A DNA stretch of 64,000 bases, taken from an uncultured Clostridia bacterium. Its GTDB lineage: Bacteria > Bacillota > Clostridia > Oscillospirales > Ruminococcaceae. A model generated the notes under the pieces. The model was not told where the DNA came from, ran no database searches, and saw only the letters and a program-made list of their open reading frames with translations. A program made the translations under genes and the position numbers. The stretch covers positions 124,001 through 188,000 of the forward strand of contig CANQRG010000001.1 of the NCBI GenBank assembly GCA_947626165.1, read 5' to 3'. Positions 1 to 8,315 of this stretch are shown here, piece after piece; the stretch's first letter is position 1; each line of letters opens with the position of its first letter.

Positions 1-631
1 TTATTGTCGCTCTTTCGGGTACAGATAAGGATTTTACTCCTTCTCCGCAGTATTCGATAACCTTTCCTACTCCGCCTTTAACGGTAAGGATTTTAAGAAC
101 CTCTAAAATAACGTCTTTAGCGGCAACCCAAGGAGAAAGTTTTCCTGTGAGTTCGACCTTAACGATTTTCGGATAGGTTATATAATATGCTCCGCCTCCC
201 ATTGCAACTGCAACGTCAAGACCGCCTGCGCCGATTGCGATCATACCGATACCGCCGCCTGTTGGAGTGTGACTGTCAGAGCCTATAAGCGTTTTTCCCG
301 GAATGCCGAACCTCTCTAGGTGTACCTGATGGCAGATGCCGTTGCCGGGACGTGAAAAGTAGATGCCGTGTTTTTTTGCAACCGAGCCGATAAATCTGTG
401 GTCGTCGGCGTTTTCAAAGCCCGACTGAAGCGTGTTGTGATCTATGTAAGCCACTGAGCGTTCCGTCTTAACGCGGGGAACTCCCATAGCTTCGTATTCA
501 AGATAAGCCATTGTTCCGGTTGCGTCTTGTGTTAGCGTCTGGTCGATTTTAATGCCTATTTCGTTTCCCTTTACAAACTCGCCGTCTACAACGTGGCTTT
601 TAAGTATTTTTTCAGTTAACGTAAGTCCCAT
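1..631 (-). CDS. Aconitate hydratase, N-terminal part (runs off the window)
   Basis: Interconverts citrate and isocitrate through cis-aconitate with a 4Fe-4S cluster; cytosolic TCA-branch enzyme. The 210 visible codons start MGLTLTEKIL and contain DHNTLQ, ENADDHRFIG and GSDSHTPTGGG, the substrate and cluster surroundings of the aconitase/isopropylmalate isomerase superfamily. DHNTLQ followed by GFENADDH is the form I associate with the clostridial aconitase rather than LeuC. The ATG at 629-631 follows a GAAAGGG ribosome binding site, and a promoter lies at 668-696. The 3' two thirds lie outside the window, so a homoaconitase-type specificity cannot be excluded. Confidence 0.9.
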   Translation of the reverse strand, partial: MGLTLTEKILKSHVVDGEFVKGNEIGIKIDQTLTQDATGTMAYLEYEAMGVPRVKTERSVAYIDHNTLQSGFENADDHRFIGSVAKKHGIYFSRPGNGICHQVHLERFGIPGKTLIGSDSHTPTGGGIGMIAIGAGGLDVAVAMGGGAYYITYPKIVKVELTGKLSPWVAAKDVILEVLKILTVKGGVGKVIEYCGEGVKSLSVPERATI

Positions 632-667
632 TTTCTAAAACCCTTTCTTTATTTTATTCTTTGTATT

Positions 668-696
668 ATTTTAAATCAAAACAGGGGGATTGTCAA
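668..696 (-). promoter_or_regulatory. Sigma-A-type promoter of the aconitase gene
   Basis: On the minus strand TTGACA (691-696), a 17-nt spacer and TAAAAT (668-673). The predicted transcription start is about 30 nt before the aconitase ATG. The 350-base gap 632-981 otherwise holds only AT-rich sequence and the divergent promoter at 899-927. Confidence 0.7.
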
Positions 697-898
697 GAAT
701 TTAACAAGCATTCGACAGTATAGTTAATTAAATATTAAATATTTAATATAAAATGGGGTAAATTTATTGTAAATAATAAAATGCTAACTGCTTTTTAATA
801 ATCATAGCGACGGTAATGAAATATACGTTATATTACACAAAGAAAGACATTGATTTTTGTATATGTCTACAAAGTTGTTTAAGTTACATAAAACTTCC

Positions 899-927
899 TT
901 TACTTTCTATAACTTTCATAATATAAT
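899..927 (+). promoter_or_regulatory. Candidate promoter of the secreted-protein pair at 982
   Basis: TTTACT (899-904), a 17-nt spacer and TATAAT (922-927), giving a leader of about 50 nt before the ATG at 982. The -35 box is weak and the area is very AT-rich, so chance matches are likely. Confidence 0.5.
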
Positions 928-981
928 AAAACTATAGAATTCTATAAACAATCTAAATTTAAACAACAAGGACGTGACATT

Positions 982-2040
982 ATGAAATTCAAAAAAATTT
1001 TAAGTTTATCTTTGGCATTTTTAATGACATTTACCGCAACGCTAAGTTCGTCAGCTTCAATTTTTGCTAATGATGTTGAAATCCCAACAGAGGAAAGTCA
1101 GAGTTTTACTTCATCAATTTTTGAGGATTTGCTTTTAAAATCAGAAGAAAGCAATATAGAAAATTCAAATGATAACGAAATATCACCAATGTGGTTAGAA
1201 AATGGTCACAATGATATTATTAATTATAATATAGGTGATTTACCGCAATATTACTTAGACATTTTTACATGTACTTCTAAGTGGGCTGATATGTATTTTC
1301 CTTCAACAAAAAAAGATGCAGTTGCTAATATACCGGCATTACATGGAGCAGGAAATTATGTAATAAATCTAGAATTTTTATGGTATTTTGCAGTGTTTTT
1401 AGGAAGACAAAGTAACCCAACAAGTTATGATGATATGAATAACAAAATTATAGCAGCAAGAAACAGTGCAAAAGAAAAGATAAAAGGTACAACAGGATAT
1501 ACCACTACTCAGCTACAAAATTTAATTAAAGAATCTGGAAGGCTTGTTAAATACAATGGAAACACTGGAACTAATGATAACAAGCGTACAGCAATAGAAA
1601 TGAAAATGAGAATATTAGGATATGCTGCGCATTTATTAGGAGATGTTTATTCTCATAGAACTATTCTTCATAATACAAATAGATTAACAATGAGTTATTT
1701 TACATCTAATTTAGCGACTGATGTTGCCAAAGGTATTGTTGAGTATAGATTCTTAGCAAAGCTACCTAAAGATGGTGGATATTTATTAAACGAAAATAAT
1801 AAAACAATTGTAAATAGAACTTGTGTCGATAGTCCTAATTATTGCCCAAATCGATATGATGATGCAAAGTTTAATGTTTCATTACTGGTTACAGAAAAGT
1901 CATCAGAATATGATTATTATTGGTTTCTTTGTCCATGTAGTGATGATGTTAAACTAAGTAATTTTAAGAAATATGTAAAAAACTCAGGCTTGGACACTTC
2001 GGAGCTAACAGCTAGTCAGTGGGCTAAATATTCTACATAA
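982..2040 (+). CDS. Secreted zinc-dependent phospholipase C/S1-P1-like protein
   Basis: A 352-aa predicted secreted protein. A lipoprotein-free signal peptide is visible (MKFKKI, then a hydrophobic stretch to about residue 29, ending ASIFA). The mature part contains NGHNDI, PALHGAGNY and, near residue 215, GYAAHLLGDVYSHRT. His-x3-Asp next to a later His is the metal-binding pattern of the bacterial zinc phospholipase C/S1-P1 nuclease fold, so phospholipid or nucleic-acid hydrolysis is possible. The substrate is not deducible. It has a weak RBS (AAGGACG) and sits 21 nt before the LRR gene, probably in one transcript. Both are visibly AT-richer than neighbouring genes, which suggests acquisition. 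The family call rests on one motif region. Confidence 0.6.
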   Translation: MKFKKILSLSLAFLMTFTATLSSSASIFANDVEIPTEESQSFTSSIFEDLLLKSEESNIENSNDNEISPMWLENGHNDIINYNIGDLPQYYLDIFTCTSKWADMYFPSTKKDAVANIPALHGAGNYVINLEFLWYFAVFLGRQSNPTSYDDMNNKIIAARNSAKEKIKGTTGYTTTQLQNLIKESGRLVKYNGNTGTNDNKRTAIEMKMRILGYAAHLLGDVYSHRTILHNTNRLTMSYFTSNLATDVAKGIVEYRFLAKLPKDGGYLLNENNKTIVNRTCVDSPNYCPNRYDDAKFNVSLLVTEKSSEYDYYWFLCPCSDDVKLSNFKKYVKNSGLDTSELTASQWAKYST

Positions 2041-2061
2041 TAATTAAAAAAGGAGATTTTT

Positions 2062-3480
2062 ATGAAGCTAAAAAAGCTATTATGTTTATTAATTACTGTT
2101 GTTATTGCAGTCAGTGCGTTTGCAGGTAATGCATCTGCATACTTCTATCAAGGAACATATGATGAGTATGTAAATGCACGAAAAGTAAAAGTTGGCAATT
2201 TTACTTATGTTATAAAGGATTATGCACAGTATGGTTCGGTGTATATTTCCAAAACAGCTACTGTTGTTGATATTCCTAATATTCAAAAGGTTGAAATACC
2301 TGAAAAGGTTACCTATGCCGGAATAGAGTTTACTGTAACTGATTTGAGTTTGTCAGAAGAACCAATATCTCCTGCATATAATAACGTGCAAGAAATTGTA
2401 TTGCCTGAAACTATATATGATATATCTGATGTTTATGGACTTAAATCTTTAAAGAAAATGAATTTGCCTAAAAACACTATGATAGATAGGGAATCTGGCA
2501 TTCAAAATGGTATTGTTGTACATTATAATAAAGATTTTTCAGATACAGCTCATTTTGATTATTTGGGCAATTGCCCAAATTTAAAGCTATCTGTTGACCC
2601 AAATAATTTGTACTATAGCTATAAAAATGATTTGCTTTTGTCTAAAGATGGCAAAACAGTATACATGTCATTTAATCAAAGCACTGATCTTATAATTCCT
2701 GATGGAGTAGAAGAACTATTGAGTTATGGAGGTATTGGCTTTGGGCATGTTAAATATGTTCAACTTCCAGATACATTAAAAAATTTAAGTGGAAATTGGA
2801 AGTCCTTAGAAAATGTCAGATTACCTAACAAATTAAAAAGTATATCAGGTTTTTATGGTAACAAAAAAATTACTAATATCATTTTGCCTGACAGTCTGGA
2901 AACAATATGGGGATATACTTTTTCTAAAACAAAACTCAATTCAATAATTATTCCCGACAGTGTAAAGAACTTATATACCCATGCATTTGCGGGTTCAAGT
3001 TTAAAGTATGTGAGATTTGGAAAGAATTTAACTGAAATAGGTCAATGCGCATTTCAAAACTGCAAATTAAAAGCTGTCACTATTCCTAAAAATGTTACAC
3101 AAATTGATGAGCGTGCATTCAATAATTGCAAAGTGTTAAGTAGAGTAAATATTGATTCAAGTAATGTTAATATACATTTTAATGCTTTTTCTAACTGCAA
3201 AAAACTTACAAATGTAACCATAAACGGAGTTAAAAGAATTAGTTCCAGCACTTTTGAAAACTGCAAAAAGTTATCAAAAGTAACAATTAAAAATAAAAAG
3301 AAAGCTCCTAAAATCGCGAAAAATTCTTTTAAGAACACCAAAAAAGGTATAAAGTTTGTTGTAAAAAACAAGAAGGTTGCTAAACAGCTTAAAAAGCAGT
3401 TGAAAAATAAAAAGAGCAAAGTTAAAAACGCAAAGATTTTGGTAGGCAAAAAGGTAATTTATAAAAATATAAATGGGTAG
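2062..3480 (+). CDS. Secreted BspA-type leucine-rich repeat protein
   Basis: A 472-aa predicted surface or secreted protein with a signal peptide (about residues 1-26, ending ASA). From about residue 210 onward it carries LRR_5/BspA repeats of the form LPDSLETIxGYTFxxTKLxxIIIP and VTIPKNVTQIDERAFNNC. Such proteins usually bind host or polymer surfaces. The last 80 residues are strongly basic (many KK pairs, for example KNKKKAPKIAKNSF), perhaps for binding anionic cell-wall polymers; no LPXTG motif or transmembrane anchor is visible. RBS AAGGAG lies 8 nt before the ATG. It follows the 982 gene closely and ends 33 nt before a strong terminator. Confidence 0.85.
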   Translation: MKLKKLLCLLITVVIAVSAFAGNASAYFYQGTYDEYVNARKVKVGNFTYVIKDYAQYGSVYISKTATVVDIPNIQKVEIPEKVTYAGIEFTVTDLSLSEEPISPAYNNVQEIVLPETIYDISDVYGLKSLKKMNLPKNTMIDRESGIQNGIVVHYNKDFSDTAHFDYLGNCPNLKLSVDPNNLYYSYKNDLLLSKDGKTVYMSFNQSTDLIIPDGVEELLSYGGIGFGHVKYVQLPDTLKNLSGNWKSLENVRLPNKLKSISGFYGNKKITNIILPDSLETIWGYTFSKTKLNSIIIPDSVKNLYTHAFAGSSLKYVRFGKNLTEIGQCAFQNCKLKAVTIPKNVTQIDERAFNNCKVLSRVNIDSSNVNIHFNAFSNCKKLTNVTINGVKRISSSTFENCKKLSKVTIKNKKKAPKIAKNSFKNTKKGIKFVVKNKKVAKQLKKQLKNKKSKVKNAKILVGKKVIYKNING

Positions 3481-3512
3481 CAATTAAACAGGTTCAGTGA
3501 ACAGACAGCAAA

Positions 3513-3537
3513 AGCGTTCGGAATTTTTCCGAACGCT
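3513..3537 (+). terminator. Rho-independent terminator after the LRR gene
   Basis: An 11-bp perfect stem (AGCGTTCGGAA / TTCCGAACGCT) with a TTT loop, followed by TTTTC. The same 25 bases occur at 23436-23460 after the second cellulase. Confidence 0.9.
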
Positions 3538-3540
3538 TTT

Positions 3541-3648
3541 CTTGCCTCTGGCATCTTGTTTCTTGTTTCTAACTAATAGGCAGCACCGGATGCAACGTCA
3601 CCGTTGCCTCTTGCCTCTGGTTTCTTGCATCTAGGTACTAGCCTGCCG
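3541..3648. repeat. Degenerate 7-nt-periodic intergenic repeat with a GCAACG palindrome
   Basis: Part of the 414-base gene-free stretch 3481-3894. CTTGCCT, CTGGCAT, CTTGTTT, CTTGTTT, then later CTCTTGC, CTCTGGT, TTCTTGC, ATCTAGG run with a period of about seven bases. In the middle (3592-3607) is the perfect hairpin GCAACG-TCAC-CGTTGC. The portion GCACCGGATGCAACGTCACCG is, reverse-complemented, the core of the units at 47744-47933, and CTAG..GCCTGCCG matches their other end. Same repeat family, inverted and rearranged. Confidence 0.75.
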
Positions 3649-3684
3649 TTTATCAAAGTTAAACATTAAACAAAATTCTCCAAA

Positions 3685-3723
3685 GGCAGCAGGGCAACCG
3701 CCGGCTCGGCGGTCACCCCTGCC
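3685..3723. repeat. GC-rich imperfect hairpin element
   Basis: GGCAG-c-AGGG-ca-ACCGCC, a GGCTC loop, then GGCGGT-ca-CCC-c-TGCC: a long GC-rich stem in an otherwise AT-rich spacer. No T-run follows on the plus strand, so it is not an obvious terminator. It abuts the repeat at 3541-3648 and probably belongs to the same mobile or REP-like element. Confidence 0.65.
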
Positions 3724-3742
3724 GTCACGCCGGCACCGTTGC

Positions 3743-3770
3743 TTGACTTATTTTGTGTAAGTGGTATAAT
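3743..3770 (+). promoter_or_regulatory. Promoter of the tepA operon
   Basis: TTGACT (3743-3748), a 16-nt spacer and TATAAT (3765-3770), giving a leader of about 118 nt before the tepA ATG. It begins directly after the repeat element. Confidence 0.7.
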
Positions 3771-3894
3771 AATAAGATATAAAAAACTATATTATATAAA
3801 GACTAAAAAGAGGTTTATATTTTATTGATTTGAATAATTTTTGTTATAAAAAGAAAAAATATTAATATATTTTTTCTTGGAGGAATTATTCAAA

Positions 3895-4650
3895 ATGTCG
3901 GAAGATATAAACAACAGTAACAATGAAAATCAATCGCCTCAGACCAATTCAGATAACAGTGATAAGCCGTCTCAGACTGAGCAGATAGAGCGTGTTGGAC
4001 ATATAAGCCTTAAGAACGCAAGACATCTTATTCATTGTCTGACTATAATAGGAGAAGTCGAGGGGCATTATATACTTCCTCCGCAGAATAAGACCACAAA
4101 GTATGAGCATATTATGCCAGCTCTTGTAGCTATAGAGCAGGACAGCTCAATTGAGGGCTTGGTAATTATAATAAACACCGTCGGCGGAGACGTTGAAGCA
4201 GGTCTTGCGATTGCCGAGCTTATAGCAGGAATGAAAACTCCGACAGTTTCTATCGTTCTCGGCGGAGGTCATTCTATAGGCGTTCCGCTGGCTGTTTGTT
4301 CAAAGAAGTCGTTTATTGTCCCGTCAGCCACTATGACAATTCACCCTGTGAGAATGAACGGTCTTGTGCTGGGCGTTCCGCAGACGCTTTCGTATTTCGA
4401 TAAGATGCAGGACAGAATTATAAGATTTGTTTGCGATAATTCCAATATCACTCCCGAGCGTTTCAAAGAGCTTATGATGACAACAGGCGAGCTTGTTATG
4501 GACGTCGGAACAGTTTTGGACGGAGAGGGCGCTGTTAAAGAGGGAATAATAGACAGTCTCGGGGGACTGTCAGACGCTATTGAGTGTTTATATGAGCTGA
4601 TAGAATCCGAATCAAATGAAAAGAAATGTAAAGAAAATAACGGTGATTGA
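3895..4650 (+). CDS. tepA: ClpP-like serine protease of the TepA family
   Basis: A 251-aa cytosolic ClpP/crotonase-fold protease related to Bacillus TepA (YmfB), described there as a translocation-enhancing or germination protease for small spore proteins. Visible features are [10 protein letters not shown] (substrate-binding strand), the nucleophile in GGHSIG (Ser127) and the base in TIHPVRM (His150). The first 40 residues are a low-complexity Asn/Ser/Gln/Glu tail. An upstream TTG at 3877 is in frame but lies on the GGAGG Shine-Dalgarno, so ATG 3895 was chosen. It is followed after 2 nt by a ylzJ-like gene and then by the spoIIIE-type translocase, the same order as in Bacillus. Confidence 0.9.
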   Translation: MSEDINNSNNENQSPQTNSDNSDKPSQTEQIERVGHISLKNARHLIHCLTIIGEVEGHYILPPQNKTTKYEHIMPALVAIEQDSSIEGLVIIINTVGGDVEAGLAIAELIAGMKTPTVSIVLGGGHSIGVPLAVCSKKSFIVPSATMTIHPVRMNGLVLGVPQTLSYFDKMQDRIIRFVCDNSNITPERFKELMMTTGELVMDVGTVLDGEGAVKEGIIDSLGGLSDAIECLYELIESESNEKKCKENNGD

Positions 4651-4652
4651 TT

Positions 4653-4844
4653 ATGTTTCAGACTATTTTAAATACCTATGATGTTTTTTGCGATATTGAA
4701 AAGATAAATAAAAGCTATGTCACAAAAACAGGGGAGTTCAATAACGTCAAGTATGATTATCTTGACTACGGAGATCAGCAGAGTATAAAGAGTATTCATT
4801 CGACCGACCCGTATGACTACTTGATGTTTTTAAACAGACATTAA
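4653..4844 (+). CDS. YlzJ-like small protein
   Basis: A 63-aa protein without signal or membrane segment. Its C-terminal portion has HSTDPYDYL, resembling the STDPxxFL signature of the YlzJ-like family, and its position directly after tepA and before the DNA translocase is the Bacillus ylzJ position. Function is unknown in any species. ATG 4653 is two bases after the tepA stop, which implies translational coupling. The call rests mainly on context plus the short motif. Confidence 0.75.
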   Translation: MFQTILNTYDVFCDIEKINKSYVTKTGEFNNVKYDYLDYGDQQSIKSIHSTDPYDYLMFLNRH

Positions 4845-4893
4845 TATAAAAAGAACAACGACAACAAAGCTAATTTAAGAAGGGAACGGCACA

Positions 4894-5736
4894 ATGTCAG
4901 TAATCAGTGCGATTTTTCAGGCGATTATTCAAGGACTAACAGAGTTTTTACCCGTATCCAGCTCGGGGCATTTATCATTGTATCAGCATTTTACAGGAAA
5001 CAGCGGAGAGGGTGCTTTGCTGTTTTCTGCGATACTTCATTTGGGAACGCTGTTTGCGGTATTTATAGCGTTTTGGGATACCATATGGGATTTGATATGC
5101 GAGTTTGTAAGAATGGTAAAAGACATATTCAAAAGGCAGTTTTCCTTTAAGGAAATGAACGCCGACCGAAGAGCGGTGCTTATGGTAATACTTTCAACAG
5201 CGGTGCTTATTCCCTTTTACATATTCAAGGACTTTTTTGAGGGCTTTGCGGAGGACTCTACTATATTTGCAGAGGGTATATGCTTTTTATATACTGCGGC
5301 TATATTACTTCTTGCCGATAAATGCTCTAAGGGAAATAAAAAATTTGGCGATATAACGGTCAAGGATTCAATTTTCGTGGGATTTTTCCAGAGTATTGCG
5401 CTTTTGCCGGGAGTATCACGTTCGGGCTCAACGATTTCAGCAGGACTGTTTTCGGGTTTTGCCAGAGAAACGGCGGTTAAGTATTCGTTTATTTTAGGTA
5501 TACCTGCAATTCTCGGCGGCTGTCTGGTAGAAGTTAAAGACGCCGTTCAAACCGATATGTCGTTTAGCTGGACTTATATTTTGGGATTTGTAGTTGCTGC
5601 TATCGTTGGTATATGTGCAATAAAGATGGTAAACTGGCTTGTTAAAACAGATAAATTCAAGATATTTGCGTATTACACAGGAGTGTTGGGAGCAGTCGTT
5701 ATCATAGTTTCAATATTTGAGAAGATCGCTTCATAG
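4894..5736 (+). CDS. uppP: Undecaprenyl-diphosphate phosphatase (UppP/BacA)
   Basis: A 280-aa integral membrane enzyme that dephosphorylates undecaprenyl pyrophosphate, recycling the lipid carrier for peptidoglycan and other wall polymers; it also gives bacitracin tolerance. The N-terminal motif GLTEFLPVSSSGHL (residues 14-27, with Glu17 and His26) and the second motif PGVSRSGST (about 173-181) form the conserved active site. About seven or eight hydrophobic segments are visible. RBS GAAGGG precedes the ATG. It sits between ylzJ-like and ftsK, a placement not found in Bacillus. Confidence 0.96.
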   Translation: MSVISAIFQAIIQGLTEFLPVSSSGHLSLYQHFTGNSGEGALLFSAILHLGTLFAVFIAFWDTIWDLICEFVRMVKDIFKRQFSFKEMNADRRAVLMVILSTAVLIPFYIFKDFFEGFAEDSTIFAEGICFLYTAAILLLADKCSKGNKKFGDITVKDSIFVGFFQSIALLPGVSRSGSTISAGLFSGFARETAVKYSFILGIPAILGGCLVEVKDAVQTDMSFSWTYILGFVVAAIVGICAIKMVNWLVKTDKFKIFAYYTGVLGAVVIIVSIFEKIAS

Positions 5737-5784
5737 ATTATTGGTATAAAAGAGAGAAGATAAAAAACAAAGGAGTAATTTAAA

Positions 5785-8301
5785 ATGGCTGCAAAGAAAA
5801 AGCCTGCAACAAAACGTAAAACAAAAGCTTCAAAGAAGCCTGCTTCCAAGACGGCGAAAGCCTCAAAGAAGAAAGCGGTATCTCAAGCAACAGCGGCACA
5901 AAAAGCTAATCATACCCGTACATATTCTATAATTTTATTTGCGTTGTCTGCTTTTGTATTTTTGCTTACATATGTGTCGGGGTCTGCGTTTTGGCATTCT
6001 ATGCACTTGGGTATAAGAGGAATATTCGGTTTGTCGGTATTTTTGCTTGCGCCTGTGATTTTGTATATAGCCATAATCTGCGCTCTTGATAAATCGCAGA
6101 GCATTGTTCTGGCAAAAGTAATAGAAAGCGTAATTCTGCTGCTTTTGATCTCGGCGCTTTTCCACTCGATTATGATTGGTCTTCCTACTCCTGTCAGCAG
6201 CTCGTTTTTCAGAAAGATAGCTTCTCTTTATAACAGCGGGATTAGTCTAAAGGGCGGCGGAGTTATCGGCGCAATTTTAGGCTGGCCGTTATATGCACTT
6301 TTAAATAAAGTTGGATCAATAATAGTTATCATTCTTCTTATTATTGTATTTGTAATGCTTCTGACGAATAAAACGATTGTAGATTTGTTCAGGGGTGTAA
6401 CAAGACCTATAAGAACAGGCTATAAGGCTGTAAAAGAGGACAACGCTCAGAGGATAAGAAACAGCGAACACAGACGCGCTTTGGAGCTTGAGGAGCATAA
6501 CAGAAACGCAAGGGTAGATATTGCAAAGTATCTTGATGCAGGTGAAGTGAACCGTAAGTCTGTAAGCCGTAAAAAGCCTGTGGAAAGGGCAATGCCTGAC
6601 AAGCTCTTTGACCCGGACCCGTCTGATTTTATTGATGTTGACAATGATAATGCGCATAAAAAGCAATCAAGAAAATCTAAAAGGGCAGGCGCTGTTAAAG
6701 CTAAGGATCTTCAGGAGATAGTCAAGAATGCGCTGCCTGATGAAAAACCGTCCAATGAAAAAGAGCAAGGTGCAGAAATATATGTTGAAAACAACGGACA
6801 GACGACCTTCTTTGGCGAGGAAAATTCCAAACACGTATACAGTATGCCGCCTATAACTCTATTAAAACTTCCTGCTCAAAAGGGTAACCTGGCTAGCTAT
6901 AAGCAGGAGCTTGCAAACCGTTCCGAGACGTTGGTCGACACGCTGAGAAGTTTCGGAGTTCAGACAAGAATAGTCGATATTCACAGAGGACCGTCGGTAA
7001 CGCGGTATGAGCTTCAGCCGGCGGCAGGAGTTAAGGTATCTAAAATTACAGGTCTTGTTGATGATATTGCGCTTAATCTTGCGGCAGAGGGTATAAGAAT
7101 TGAAGCTCCTATCCCGGGAAAAGCCGCAGTAGGAATAGAAATAGCAAACGAAAAGCGAGACAGCGTATCTATAAGAGAGCTTATAGACAGCAGTGAGTTC
7201 AGAAAGGCGAAGGGCAAGCTGTCGTTTGCAGTAGGCAAAGACATAGAGGGAAATATCGTTATGGGAGATATTTCAAAGATGCCTCATATGCTTGTTGCAG
7301 GAACGACGGGCGCAGGTAAATCTGTGTTTACAAACTCGATAATAATGAACATTCTTTACAAGGCAACGCCTGACGAGGTAAAGCTAATACTTATAGACCC
7401 TAAGCAGGTTGAGTTTCCTATCTATAACGGAATACCTCATTTGCTTATTCCTGTAGTTACCGACGCTAGAAAAGCGGCGGGAGCCTTAGGCTGGGCAGTT
7501 TCGGAGATGCTGAAGCGATATAAGAAATTTGCAGATAACGGCGTCCGTGACCTTCAGGATTACAATGAATTTGTCAAGGACAAAGAGGATATGGAGCCTA
7601 TGCCGCAGATAGTAATTGTCATAGACGAGCTTGCCGATCTGATGATGGCGGCGCCAAAGGAGGTCGAGGATTCTATTTGCAGAATTGCTCAGCTTGCCCG
7701 TGCGGCAGGTATGCACCTTATCATTGCAACGCAGTCTCCTCGAGTTGACGTTGTAACAGGACTTATCAAGGCAAATATACCGAGCAGGGTTGCACTCAAG
7801 GTTTCTAATAACACCGATTCGAGAGTAATACTCGACGAGGGCGGAGCAGAAAAGCTTCTTGGAAAGGGCGACCTTTTGTATAAGCCTGTGGGTCTTGGCA
7901 AGCCTATGAGAATTCAGGGAAGCTTTGTACCTACAAGCGAGGTAAGAGCGGTAGTTAATTTTCTCAAGAACCAGGCAAAGGCTGAATACAGCGATACCAT
8001 TATTGAAGAGATAGACAGCCATGTTCCTCAGCAAAAGGGCGAAAAAAGGGGAGGCTCTGATTTTCTTTCTGACGACTCCGATGATAAGCTGGAAGAGGCA
8101 ATAAAGGTAATTGTTGAAAACCAGACGGCTTCGACGTCGTTTTTGCAGAGAAAACTTAGTCTTGGCTATGCAAGGGCGGCAAGAATAATGGACGAGCTTG
8201 AGCAGATGGGCGTTATAGGTGAAGCAAACGGCTCAAAGCCGAGAGAGATTCTAATGTCAAAAGAACAGTGGCTTGAGCGTTCCGCAACGAGAAGCGAATA
8301 A
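5785..8301 (+). CDS. DNA translocase FtsK/SpoIIIE
   Basis: An 838-aa membrane-anchored ATP-driven DNA pump that clears chromosomes from the division or sporulation septum. Order: a Lys/Ala/Ser-rich basic N-terminus (residues 1-45), four hydrophobic segments (about 45-205), a charged linker (about 205-380), the alpha/beta motor with Walker A AGTTGAGKS (about 505-513) and Walker B IVIVIDELADL (about 608-618), and a C-terminal winged-helix gamma domain (about 770-838, ASTSFLQRKLSLGYARAARI) that reads KOPS/SRS sites. RBS AAAGGAG precedes the ATG. Gene order with tepA and ylzJ favours the SpoIIIE role; sequence alone cannot separate FtsK from SpoIIIE. Confidence 0.97.
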   Translation: MAAKKKPATKRKTKASKKPASKTAKASKKKAVSQATAAQKANHTRTYSIILFALSAFVFLLTYVSGSAFWHSMHLGIRGIFGLSVFLLAPVILYIAIICALDKSQSIVLAKVIESVILLLLISALFHSIMIGLPTPVSSSFFRKIASLYNSGISLKGGGVIGAILGWPLYALLNKVGSIIVIILLIIVFVMLLTNKTIVDLFRGVTRPIRTGYKAVKEDNAQRIRNSEHRRALELEEHNRNARVDIAKYLDAGEVNRKSVSRKKPVERAMPDKLFDPDPSDFIDVDNDNAHKKQSRKSKRAGAVKAKDLQEIVKNALPDEKPSNEKEQGAEIYVENNGQTTFFGEENSKHVYSMPPITLLKLPAQKGNLASYKQELANRSETLVDTLRSFGVQTRIVDIHRGPSVTRYELQPAAGVKVSKITGLVDDIALNLAAEGIRIEAPIPGKAAVGIEIANEKRDSVSIRELIDSSEFRKAKGKLSFAVGKDIEGNIVMGDISKMPHMLVAGTTGAGKSVFTNSIIMNILYKATPDEVKLILIDPKQVEFPIYNGIPHLLIPVVTDARKAAGALGWAVSEMLKRYKKFADNGVRDLQDYNEFVKDKEDMEPMPQIVIVIDELADLMMAAPKEVEDSICRIAQLARAAGMHLIIATQSPRVDVVTGLIKANIPSRVALKVSNNTDSRVILDEGGAEKLLGKGDLLYKPVGLGKPMRIQGSFVPTSEVRAVVNFLKNQAKAEYSDTIIEEIDSHVPQQKGEKRGGSDFLSDDSDDKLEEAIKVIVENQTASTSFLQRKLSLGYARAARIMDELEQMGVIGEANGSKPREILMSKEQWLERSATRSE

Positions 8302-8315
8302 CAGAGGAAAATCAT

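Noticed and set aside
7486-8034. 182-codon open frame on the minus strand inside ftsK/spoIIIE
   Set aside because: Antisense of the conserved motor domain; no RBS and no recognisable protein features.
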